64,000 nucleotides of DNA from [Clostridium] aminophilum (GTDB taxonomy: Bacteria; Bacillota; Clostridia; Lachnospirales; Lachnospiraceae): positions 1-64,000 of the forward strand of contig NZ_FOIL01000009.1 of assembly GCF_900101295.1 (NCBI RefSeq), given 5' to 3'. Positions 53,848-61,288 of this stretch are shown piece after piece. The first letter of the stretch is position 1. The number at the start of each line of letters is the position of its first letter. A program made the position numbers and the translations under genes. The notes under the pieces are model-generated. The model worked only from the letters and a program-made list of their open reading frames with translations. It did not search any database and was not told where the DNA came from.

Positions 53848-54663
53848 TTATTTTCCAAACAGACTCCGAAAGTCTTTCAGCTGGGTCCGGCCAATGGGGA
53901 GCTGCTCATCTCTTCCCTTCATGCGGACACTGTAACCGTTGTTGTACCCCGGCACCATCTCCTCCAGCCGGTCAAGGTTGATCAGGTAGCTCTTGTGAAT
54001 CCGGAAAAAACGGTGTCTTGCAAGCTTCTGCTCGTAATATCCCAGTGTTTCTTTCTGCTCGAAGGAACCGTTTTTCGTATGGACCAGACACTGACGGTTC
54101 TGTGCCTCAATGTAGATGATATCCTTCACTTCCACAATTCTGAAACCGGTCCCAAGTGTCAGAAGGATGCTGTCCGGTTTTTCCGCGGACAGCTCATGGC
54201 TGCGGTCATTTCCTGCCGGAATATCCTGCTCCGCCGTGTGCGGTGTGTGTGCGGTGTGCGCGGCATCGGCGCCTGCTCCGGCTCCGTTCTCCGAAGCCGC
54301 AGGATTTCTCCAGGTCCGGACGCGCTCCATGGTTTTGCGGATCCGCTCCAGATCAAACGGTTTCAGCACATAGTCGAGCGCCCCGAGCTCAAACGCCTTC
54401 ACCGCATACTCCCGGTACGCCGTCGCAAAGACGATCTTGGTATCCGGCGCCTTGGACCGGACCATGGACGCCAGTGTCGTCCCGTTGGCACCGTTCAGAT
54501 TGATGTCGACAAAGCAGACGTCAAAGTGTTCCTCTTCCAGCAGCTTCAGAAATGCGTCCGCCGTCGACGCCTCCTGTATTCCTGCCTCCGGCTCGCACTG
54601 CTGAAGAAGCCAGATCAGTTCGCTTCTTGCCGGTCTTTCGTCATCCACTACTGCGATTTTCAT
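53848..54663 (-). CDS. LytTR-family response regulator
   Basis: This 271-residue regulator has a receiver domain (residues 1-120: VDDERPARSEL, phospho-Asp in FVDINLNGANG, ATAYREYAVKAF, YVLKPF) and a C-terminal LytTR DNA-binding domain (about 170-270: IIYIEAQNRQCLVHTKNG, FFRIHKSYLINLDRLEEMVP). The linker is low-complexity (HTAHTPHTA), encoded by a GTGTGCGGTGTGTG tract near 54231-54263. It overlaps the lytS-like gene by 4 nt. It most likely controls cstA next to it, by analogy with BtsR and BtsT of enterobacteria. Confidence 0.93.
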   Translation of the reverse strand: MKIAVVDDERPARSELIWLLQQCEPEAGIQEASTADAFLKLLEEEHFDVCFVDINLNGANGTTLASMVRSKAPDTKIVFATAYREYAVKAFELGALDYVLKPFDLERIRKTMERVRTWRNPAASENGAGAGADAAHTAHTPHTAEQDIPAGNDRSHELSAEKPDSILLTLGTGFRIVEVKDIIYIEAQNRQCLVHTKNGSFEQKETLGYYEQKLARHRFFRIHKSYLINLDRLEEMVPGYNNGYSVRMKGRDEQLPIGRTQLKDFRSLFGK

Positions 54664-56492
54664 TCCGCATCTTCCTCCGTCTTCAGGTTGTTGGGCAGTA
54701 CCAGCCGCACCGTCGTTCCGCTCTCGCCGGTCAGAATCTGCATACTCGCCGCCTTGCCGTAAACGGCCCGGAGACGTTCCTGCACATTCAGCATACCGAT
54801 CCCGATACTCTTAAAGCTCTCTGTCTCGGCTCCGTGAAGCCGGTCCAGAACATACTGCGGGATTCCGGGCCCGTTGTCCTCCACATCGATCAGGGTGTTG
54901 ATCTCCTCCCGGTGAATCCGGATGGAAACCCTTCCAACCTCACGCTGCATGGCGCCGTGATGCACGGCATTCTCCACAATCGGCTGCAGAATCAGGTTCG
55001 GCACCCGGCAGATACAGTCTTGAGGCTCCGCCTCCACTTCCACGATCAGCCGTTCCTCGAACCGCGCCTTCTCCAGTTCGAGATACGCCTCCACATGCTC
55101 CATTTCCTTTTCCAGTGTAACCTTTTTGTTGCTGTCCGTCAGCATATTCCGGAAATACGAGCTCAGGGACTGGAGAAGTTCCCTGGCCCGGTCCGGTTTC
55201 TCCCGGCAGAAGCAGGAGATCGTATTCAGCGCATTGAAGAGAAAATGCGGGTTGATCTGGGACTGCAGCGCCCGGTACTCCGCCTTCTGCAGTTCGTCCT
55301 TCTGGTGGTCCATCTGTGCCAGCTGAAGCTGGGACGTCAGGAAATGCGCCAGTCCGCCGATAACTTCCTCATCTGCCTTCATGAACTGCACGCCGCGGCG
55401 GAACAGCATAACCAGAATATAGCAGTTCGCCTCATCCGGCTGAATCGGCGCAGCCATGATCAGACTTTTACCGTAGAGCGGATAAAATGCGTCCTCCGGA
55501 ACCGGGACATGACTGATCCTCGTATTCTTATAGGTCTTTGCCGCCATCAGCAGTCTCGGATAGTTATCCTCACTCAGCGTGATTGCGCCGAATTCCTCGC
55601 TTCTGGCCAGAAACCGGCAATCCTTCACAATCGCCGCACCCTCGCAGGCCGGCTCCTCATTCCGGATAATGTTCACAATCTCATCCGCACTCCCGTCGGC
55701 CTCCAGCCCGTTCCGCAGAAACGGCGTGCACTGTTCGGCAATGCGCAGGGCGTTGCTGACTTTTGCCGCCGACTCCAGATCTGACTGCCGCATGGCAGAG
55801 TTGAAGACGCCGAAGAAAATCACAATGCCGAGTGAATTCATGATCAGCATCGGAATCATCACGGACCGGACGATCTCCACGGCAGTCACGCGGTCCTCCA
55901 CCAGGGTGTAGACCAGAATCAGATGAATGAGCCCGGCCGCAAACGCCGCCAAGAACAGGACCACCGCCCTCATCTGGCTCTTCATTTTTCCGTGACGGAT
56001 CATTTCTCCGAGGGCTGCGCCGATGAAGCCCTGAATAAATGTCGCCGCAATGCACGCGAGGGTGCTTGCCCGCTGCGGAAAGACCAGATAGCGGTGAAGC
56101 GCCGCGATCAGCGACGTCAGAATTCCCGCCTCCGGTCCGCCCAGAATACCGGCGGAAAGAATGCCGATCACCCGGGCGTTCGGAATCGATCCGTTCATCT
56201 GAACACCGATGCAGTCCGAGACGATGCAGAACAGGCCGAAGCAGACACCCAGCAGGACTCCCCGGACCATGCGGAAACCGGTGGCATTTCCGCCCTGTCC
56301 CGGTTCGCCCTCGCTGCGCCGTTCATCCGCCGGTTCCTCCTTCCCTTTTTGAGAAAAACGTCCCTCAACCAATCCTCCGTACAATTCGCCGGCAAGAATT
56401 CTCCGGAAAACCGTAAGACTCGTCATTCCCTCCGCGATCAGCACGAGGATCGATATATTCATCAGAAGGCTCATGAAAACTTCGTAATCCAT
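54660..56492 (-). CDS. LytS-family sensor histidine kinase
   Basis: This 610-residue membrane sensor has an N-terminal 5TM-LYT region (residues about 5-240, with RNA-type PNARVIGILSAGILGGPEAG and RYLVFPQRASTLACI, conserved in LytS/BtsS). A GAF-like domain (about 260-390) follows, then the His-kinase region QINPHFLFNALNTISCF (phospho-His) and the HATPase (VENAVHHGAM, DNGPGIP). Start 56492 follows AAGGAGACGGTGC; the open frame to 56627 lies in promoter sequence. In relatives the 5TM domain senses pyruvate. A GCACGAA/TTCGTGC repeat overlaps the promoter. Confidence 0.93.
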   Translation of the reverse strand: MDYEVFMSLLMNISILVLIAEGMTSLTVFRRILAGELYGGLVEGRFSQKGKEEPADERRSEGEPGQGGNATGFRMVRGVLLGVCFGLFCIVSDCIGVQMNGSIPNARVIGILSAGILGGPEAGILTSLIAALHRYLVFPQRASTLACIAATFIQGFIGAALGEMIRHGKMKSQMRAVVLFLAAFAAGLIHLILVYTLVEDRVTAVEIVRSVMIPMLIMNSLGIVIFFGVFNSAMRQSDLESAAKVSNALRIAEQCTPFLRNGLEADGSADEIVNIIRNEEPACEGAAIVKDCRFLARSEEFGAITLSEDNYPRLLMAAKTYKNTRISHVPVPEDAFYPLYGKSLIMAAPIQPDEANCYILVMLFRRGVQFMKADEEVIGGLAHFLTSQLQLAQMDHQKDELQKAEYRALQSQINPHFLFNALNTISCFCREKPDRARELLQSLSSYFRNMLTDSNKKVTLEKEMEHVEAYLELEKARFEERLIVEVEAEPQDCICRVPNLILQPIVENAVHHGAMQREVGRVSIRIHREEINTLIDVEDNGPGIPQYVLDRLHGAETESFKSIGIGMLNVQERLRAVYGKAASMQILTGESGTTVRLVLPNNLKTEEDAE

Positions 56493-56525
56493 GCACCGTC
56501 TCCTTCCATTTCTGCTCTGATACTG

Positions 56526-56565
56526 ATTATACACGATAAAGCACGAACCGGGCGAGCATTCGTGC
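56526..56565 (-). promoter_or_regulatory. Promoter region of the lytS-like gene with inverted repeat
   Basis: TATAAT on the minus strand at 56531-56526, 34 bp before the start codon. GCACGAA (56541-56547) and TTCGTGC (56559-56565) form an inverted repeat across the -35 area, which itself is weak. Confidence 0.5.
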
Positions 56566-56629
56566 TCATCCGGCGGCGCTGCGCAGGACAACAGGTTCAA
56601 ACAGCCTGTCAGCCCGCAATAATACAAAG

Positions 56630-56659
56630 GCAGCCCCGCATCCGGTGATGCGAGGCTGC
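56630..56659 (-). terminator. Terminator of the TRAP operon
   Basis: An almost perfect 13-bp stem (56630-56642 with 56647-56659, loop of 4) followed on the minus strand by CTTTGTATTATT. It lies 80 nt after the TRAP permease stop. Confidence 0.75.
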
Positions 56660-56738
56660 GGATCGGGTTACGTCTGCCGCGGAGGACATCTCCGGTCAGC
56701 CATAACTGCCTATCAAATCATGTCTTAAAAATCCAATC

Positions 56739-58751
56739 TTATGCCGCCGTCGGTGTGACACCGTTCTTCTTCTGGATTCCTTTCTGAATCACGAAGAGAA
56801 CAACGGCGATCGCTACGCCGATCAGGTCGGTAACCATACCGGAATCGATCAGCATGTAAGCGCCGACCAGCGCAGCTGCACGGAGAACTACATTGACATT
56901 TGCATAGAGGAAGCCCTCAACCGCAACCGAGATCAGGAATACGCCGATGATCGCGGTGATCGCTACACGCAGGCCTGTTGCAATCGGGGTATCAAGCAGC
57001 AGAAGCTCTGTGTTGTAAACGAACATGTACGGAAGGATAAATCCTGCAAGTGCCAGTTTTACGGATGCCCATCCGGTCTTCATCGGATCGCCGCCGGAGA
57101 TACCTGCCGCCGCAAACGATGCCAGTGCTACCGGCGGTGTCAGGTTTGCAAACATCGCGAAGTAGAAGCAGAACATGTGAGCTGCGATTGCCGGGATACC
57201 GAGCTGTACCAGCGCCGGAGCGGCAACGGTGGATGTAATGATGTAGGACGGAATGGACGGAAGTCCCATGCCGAGGATCATACAGGTAATCATAGAGAAT
57301 ACCAGTGTAAACAGCAGGCTCTTTCCGCCGATCATAACGATGGCATTTGCCAGGTTCAGCGCAAATCCGGTGATGGAGCATACGCCGACGATACAACCAA
57401 CGCAGGCGCAGGCAATCGCTACGGATACGGTGGAGGTTGCACTCTTCTGCAGTGCGCCCAGAATGTCATTCAGGCTCATTCTGGTGTTCTTTCTGAGCTG
57501 TGCTACCACGATGGTGCAGATGATGGAGTAGAACGCCGCCATGATAACGGTCTTGCCGGAGAAGAACAGCATGTATACGAGGAAAATGATCGGAATTGCC
57601 AGATGTCCGGATTCCTTCATGACCTCGCCGATCTTCGGGAGATCCTCCTTCGGGGTCGGCTTCATTTCCAACTTGTCGGCACGCATCTGAATCTGGAACA
57701 GAATACCCATGTAATAGATGACAGCCGGAATCGCTGCGGAGATCAGCAGGGAGCTGTACTGGATTCCCAGAGTCTCTGCCATGATAAATGCCGCAGCACC
57801 CATTACCGGCGGCATCAGCTGTCCGCCAACAGAACCGGTCGCAACAACCGCACCGGAGAACTCTTTGTCGTAACCCTCGCGCTTCATCAGCGGGATGGTG
57901 AAGGAACCGGTGGTAACAACAACGGCAACGGCTGCACCGTTGATCATTCCGAGAAGACCGGAAGCGATGATCGCTACCTTCGCCGGACCGCCCTTGGACC
58001 AGCCGGCAAGCGCTGTCGCAATGTCGTTGAAGAACTTACCCATTCCGCACTTGTTCATGAACTCACCGAAGCAGATGAACAGGAAGATATAGGTGGATGC
58101 TACGTTGACGGAAGAACCGAAGATACCCTCGGTGTTGGTGTAGAAGTTACTGAAGATCTTCGGCAGAGTGTATCCTCTGTGGAGGAAGATTCCCGGAACG
58201 TTGACCGGAATCATACCTGCTCTGACACCCATCAGGGCATAGAACACGAAGATCAGGGACAGGATCGGAAGGGCCAGTCCGCATACACGTCTGGTTGCTT
58301 CCAGAACCAGCACGGTCAGGATCGCTCCGATCATGACGTCGGTCGGATTTACCACGCCCGCGCGGTTTACAATCGACTTATAGTTGATACACATGTATAC
58401 GGCGGTCACGATCGAAAGTGCGATCAGTCCCCAGTCATACCATGCGATGTTCTTGCGGCTTGCCTTCTTGGTTGCCGGATACATGGCAAACGAGAGAACA
58501 AGCATCATTGCCACGTGAATTGCTCTGTGACGCAGTGTCTCCGGTGTGTAGAGACCTGCTGCAAATACCAGATGATAGATCGTGATCACCATGCAGACGA
58601 TCTTGAAAAGCTTATCCATGATCGGGGAGACAAATGTTCTCGTCTTGCTCTCCTTGTCGAACTTTTCGAGAAGTTCCTGCTCATTCACTGCCGGTGCGGT
58701 CTCTGCCGAGCCTTCCGCAGTCTGGTTCGCGCTCATTTTATTATCGCTCAA
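56739..58751 (-). CDS. TRAP transporter permease, fused DctQM type (TAXI system)
   Basis: This 670-residue permease couples sodium to uptake of small organic acids. An N-terminal DctQ-like four-helix part (about 40-170) is fused to a DctM-like twelve-helix part (GIFGSSVNVASTYIFLFICF, KVAIIASGLLGMINGAAVAV, FSGAVVATGSVGGQLMPPVM, LGMGLPSIPSYIITSTVAAP, ANLTPPVALASFAAAGISGG). The TTG at 58751 is preferred: GGAGGG lies seven bases before it, inside what would be the first codons of a start at 58769. It follows DUF1850 and the TAXI binding protein in one operon. Confidence 0.93.
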   Translation of the reverse strand: MSDNKMSANQTAEGSAETAPAVNEQELLEKFDKESKTRTFVSPIMDKLFKIVCMVITIYHLVFAAGLYTPETLRHRAIHVAMMLVLSFAMYPATKKASRKNIAWYDWGLIALSIVTAVYMCINYKSIVNRAGVVNPTDVMIGAILTVLVLEATRRVCGLALPILSLIFVFYALMGVRAGMIPVNVPGIFLHRGYTLPKIFSNFYTNTEGIFGSSVNVASTYIFLFICFGEFMNKCGMGKFFNDIATALAGWSKGGPAKVAIIASGLLGMINGAAVAVVVTTGSFTIPLMKREGYDKEFSGAVVATGSVGGQLMPPVMGAAAFIMAETLGIQYSSLLISAAIPAVIYYMGILFQIQMRADKLEMKPTPKEDLPKIGEVMKESGHLAIPIIFLVYMLFFSGKTVIMAAFYSIICTIVVAQLRKNTRMSLNDILGALQKSATSTVSVAIACACVGCIVGVCSITGFALNLANAIVMIGGKSLLFTLVFSMITCMILGMGLPSIPSYIITSTVAAPALVQLGIPAIAAHMFCFYFAMFANLTPPVALASFAAAGISGGDPMKTGWASVKLALAGFILPYMFVYNTELLLLDTPIATGLRVAITAIIGVFLISVAVEGFLYANVNVVLRAAALVGAYMLIDSGMVTDLIGVAIAVVLFVIQKGIQKKNGVTPTAA

Positions 58752-58823
58752 ACCTTTACCCTCCTTCATTTACGATCCCCGTCCGCTCCGGCATTTTCAG
58801 CCGGCCGGCGGAGAATTCTGTTT

Positions 58824-59324
58824 TCATCTTTCATCGACATAGACCGTCACCTTTGCGTGATACGGCATGTCGGAACCTTTGATCCATTCTTTCTCATTCA
58901 CCTGAATGGACTGCAGCGCCGTATCCGAGCTGAAGAAGTTGAATCGGTCGAATACGCTTCCGATGTTGTCCATATAGACCAGGCCGTCCTCATAGCGGTA
59001 GTCCACGTCCATTTCCGCCGGAATGCCCGCTCCGAATCCTGCAACCGAGATCGTCTCCAGAAGAAACGTCCGGTCCTCCTGAACCCGGTAGTATTCATTC
59101 CACGGAATGTGTTCAAACGAGTGGATCCACCGGAACTCCACGCGGTCGCCCGTGCGGATTGGAACCTGTGCGTAGATCTCGCCGGTCTCCTGATTCTCAC
59201 AGAGGAGAACCTCCTCCGGGAAACATTTCCGGAGTGCCGTTGACGCCGGAATCAGCAAAAGACCCAAAGCGGTCATCATGGCCGCAAGCATTGCCTGAAG
59301 TCTCAGATGTTTGTCGAATCTCAT
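58824..59324 (-). CDS. DUF1850 family protein, TRAP-associated
   Basis: This 166-residue protein has an N-terminal hydrophobic anchor (LQAMLAAMMTALGLLLIPAS), then a beta-rich domain with RWIHSFEHIPWNEYYRV and a C-terminal VTVYVDER. DUF1850 proteins are regularly encoded between TAXI binding proteins and fused TRAP permeases, as here; the role is unknown, probably assembly or accessory. It starts nine nt after the TAXI gene stop, behind AAGGAAGAGAT. Confidence 0.85.
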   Translation of the reverse strand: MRFDKHLRLQAMLAAMMTALGLLLIPASTALRKCFPEEVLLCENQETGEIYAQVPIRTGDRVEFRWIHSFEHIPWNEYYRVQEDRTFLLETISVAGFGAGIPAEMDVDYRYEDGLVYMDNIGSVFDRFNFFSSDTALQSIQVNEKEWIKGSDMPYHAKVTVYVDER

Positions 59325-59333
59325 ATCTCTTCC

Positions 59334-60380
59334 TTACGGATTGAGCGGTGTCTCGTATCCGTGTTCTTTCCACCACTTTGCCGCGCCGTTGTGCAGCGGA
59401 ATCTTCAGATCATTGACGCCAAAGGAGACATCGATATTCTTGTCCGCGGTGTTATGGCTGGCCTTGATGGCAGCGACATCATTGAAAATGCAGTCGAGCA
59501 TGTCATATACCAGATCATCGGAAAGCTGCGCGTTTGCAACAAGGATGTTGTATACGAATACTGTATCAACCTCCTCATTGTTGCCGTAGGTTCCGACCGG
59601 AATGGTAGTCGCCGCGAAGAACGGATACTTCTCGATCAGACGGTCACGGCCCTCGCCGTTAATCGGAACGATCTTCATATCATAGCTGAATGCCAGCTCT
59701 GATACGGTGGAGTTCGGAATACCGGATGTTACGAAGGCCGCATCACACTGGCCGTTCTTCATCTGGTCGATAGCCTCACCGTAGGACAGATAATCGACGT
59801 TACTGTCCTCGTAAGTCATTCCGTATGCCTCATAGATCATTCTCGCGTTCAGCTCTACGCCCGAGTTCGGAGCGCCGACGCCGACTCTCTTGCCCTTCAG
59901 ATCTTCTACGCTGTTAATGCCTGTTCCCTCAACGGTTACCAGCTGTACGTAGTTCGGCCAAAGTCTCATGACCGCGCGAAGATCCTCTTTCTTCTTTCCT
60001 TCAAATGCCGCAAAGCCCTCGTACGCCTGCACTACGGAATCCTGCATGGCAATGGCAAGCTCCGCGTCATCCTGCGAGATCAGGTTGATGTTCTCGACCG
60101 ATGCGCCGGTCGCCTGAGCACTGGTCTTATATCCTGCATTATTCAGAACCTTTGCGATGGCTCCGCCGATCGGATAATAGATACCGCTGGTAGGACCGGT
60201 CGCCACGGTGACGAACTCACGCGGACGATCGATTCCGACTTTTGACGGCTTGACGTTGGTGTCTTCTGCTGCCGTCTCGTTCGCTGCGGCAGATGATGCT
60301 GCGCCGCCGCAGCCTGACATGGAAACCACAGTTGCTGCAAGCAGGACACAGGAAATTGCCGATTTGAACAATTTCTTCAT
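59334..60380 (-). CDS. TAXI-family TRAP transporter solute-binding lipoprotein
   Basis: This 348-residue lipoprotein has a signal peptide with lipobox MSGC, then VTVATGPTSGIYYPIGGAIA (TAXI signature), EDLKGKRVGVGAPNSGVELN, YGEAIDQMKNGQCDAAFV, TTIPVGTYGNNEEV and VFGVN-type C-terminal region ending YETPLNP. It catches the substrate for the permease encoded downstream; glutamate-like or other dicarboxylic acids are possible but the ligand cannot be read. Start follows AATAAGGAGGGTATTC. A TTGAGT with TAAACT (17 bp) about 60 bp upstream is a likely promoter. Confidence 0.93.
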   Translation of the reverse strand: MKKLFKSAISCVLLAATVVSMSGCGGAASSAAANETAAEDTNVKPSKVGIDRPREFVTVATGPTSGIYYPIGGAIAKVLNNAGYKTSAQATGASVENINLISQDDAELAIAMQDSVVQAYEGFAAFEGKKKEDLRAVMRLWPNYVQLVTVEGTGINSVEDLKGKRVGVGAPNSGVELNARMIYEAYGMTYEDSNVDYLSYGEAIDQMKNGQCDAAFVTSGIPNSTVSELAFSYDMKIVPINGEGRDRLIEKYPFFAATTIPVGTYGNNEEVDTVFVYNILVANAQLSDDLVYDMLDCIFNDVAAIKASHNTADKNIDVSFGVNDLKIPLHNGAAKWWKEHGYETPLNP

Positions 60381-60683
60381 GAATACCCTCCTTATTGCTT
60401 CTCAAACCCCTCTTGTTTAAGAAATAACGATTACGGATAAAGTTTATAAAATTTTTATAAAATACTCAATTATTCTGGGCGAACGGCGAAAAATGATGAG
60501 CGAACGACCGTGACAGGACCATGAACAGCAGGAATACCTTTTCGCGATATCTTTTCTCTTTTCCGGACGCTGCCTCCCCTCAAATCCTTTTGCCGCATGA
60601 AACTTCCGCTGAACAATCCGGCACCGCCTCGATCATCCCGCAGGCAGGTTCGCTTGACAGCGTGCGGCAGTCTGCCCACGGGG

Positions 60684-60762
60684 CGAAACACGCTTCGCGG
60701 GCTTTGGCTCGCTTCCCGCAGCGAGACGAAACACGCTTCGCGAGTTTCGCTCGTTGCTCGCG
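60684..60762 (+). repeat. Tandem 43-bp repeat with CGAAACACGCTTCGCG core
   Basis: CGAAACACGCTTCGCG occurs at 60684-60699 and 60727-60742, each followed by a similar CTCG-rich arm. Both copies can fold on themselves. The 476-bp gap 60381-60856 holds no convincing gene; these repeats and the terminator after them are its only structured parts apart from the TAXI promoter. Confidence 0.65.
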
Positions 60763-60763
60763 T

Positions 60764-60810
60764 AAATAAAAGAAGGTCCGACAGCGTTCCGCTGCCGGGC
60801 CTTCTTTATT
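60764..60810 (-). terminator. Terminator of the fru-ptsH operon
   Basis: On the minus strand AATAAAGAAGG (from 60810) begins a long stem, broken only by G-U pairs, that closes with CCTTCTTTTATTT near 60765, 50-90 nt after the HPr stop. Confidence 0.85.
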
Positions 60811-60856
60811 ACTGCAAGTTATTGTGAGCGCAAAGAATCATTTAAAAAATCATTCA

Positions 60857-61114
60857 TCAGAGATTCTTCTCAAGGAAATCTTTTACGGCTGCACAAGCCT
60901 CTTCCTCATCGTCTCCCTCGAAAGTAAGTGTTACGGTGCTTCCCTTGGTTGCGCCGAGAGACATGATACCGAGAATCTTGGTTGCCTTTACGGTCTTGCC
61001 GTCCTTGCCGATCTGGATCAGGCTGCTGAATGTCTTGCAGAGCTTGGTCAGCTCGCCGGCCGGTCTTGCGTGAATTCCGTCGTTGTCCTGAATTACGTAA
61101 TCAAAAGTTTTCAT
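60857..61114 (-). CDS. ptsH: HPr-family phosphocarrier protein
   Basis: This 85-residue phosphocarrier hands phosphate from enzyme I to sugar-specific IIA. NDGIHARPAGEL places the catalytic His at residue 15, with the conserved Arg17. The region around residue 46 reads KATKILGIMSLG, so Lys occupies the position of the regulatory Ser46 of B. subtilis HPr (KSIMGVMSLG by alignment), which implies no HPr-kinase phosphorylation at that site. The C-terminus ends VKDFLEKNL. It lies 174 bp after fruA in the same orientation; a CTCACCGGT/ACCGGTGAG pair in between could be an attenuator. Confidence 0.95.
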   Translation of the reverse strand: MKTFDYVIQDNDGIHARPAGELTKLCKTFSSLIQIGKDGKTVKATKILGIMSLGATKGSTVTLTFEGDDEEEACAAVKDFLEKNL

Positions 61115-61177
61115 CGTATTTTCCTTTCATGACCTGAAATGTTTTGTTATTGTATTACATTGTCTTTTCTTTCGCAG

Positions 61178-61236
61178 CTCACCGGTCACTTACGGGGCTT
61201 CATACACCCTTTTCGCCAAAATCCGTCACCGGTGAG
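61178..61236. repeat. Inverted repeat between fruA and ptsH
   Basis: CTCACCGGT and ACCGGTGAG (approximately 61178-61186 and 61228-61236) can pair in the fruA-ptsH gap, with a loop of about 40 nt. It may modulate the ratio of FruA to HPr. Confidence 0.4.
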
Positions 61237-61288
61237 AGCAGGTTATATCTCTTAAACCTCCGGTATTTCCCACGGAAAACGCAGTCGG

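Noticed and set aside
57177-59243. Plus-strand frame of 688 codons opposite the TRAP permease and DUF1850
   Set aside because: Antisense shadow; composition is Arg/His/Cys-rich as expected from reversed coding sequence.
60470-60691. 73-codon minus-strand frame in the TAXI-HPr gap
   Set aside because: No ribosome binding site, Arg-rich low-quality sequence, overlaps the repeat zone.
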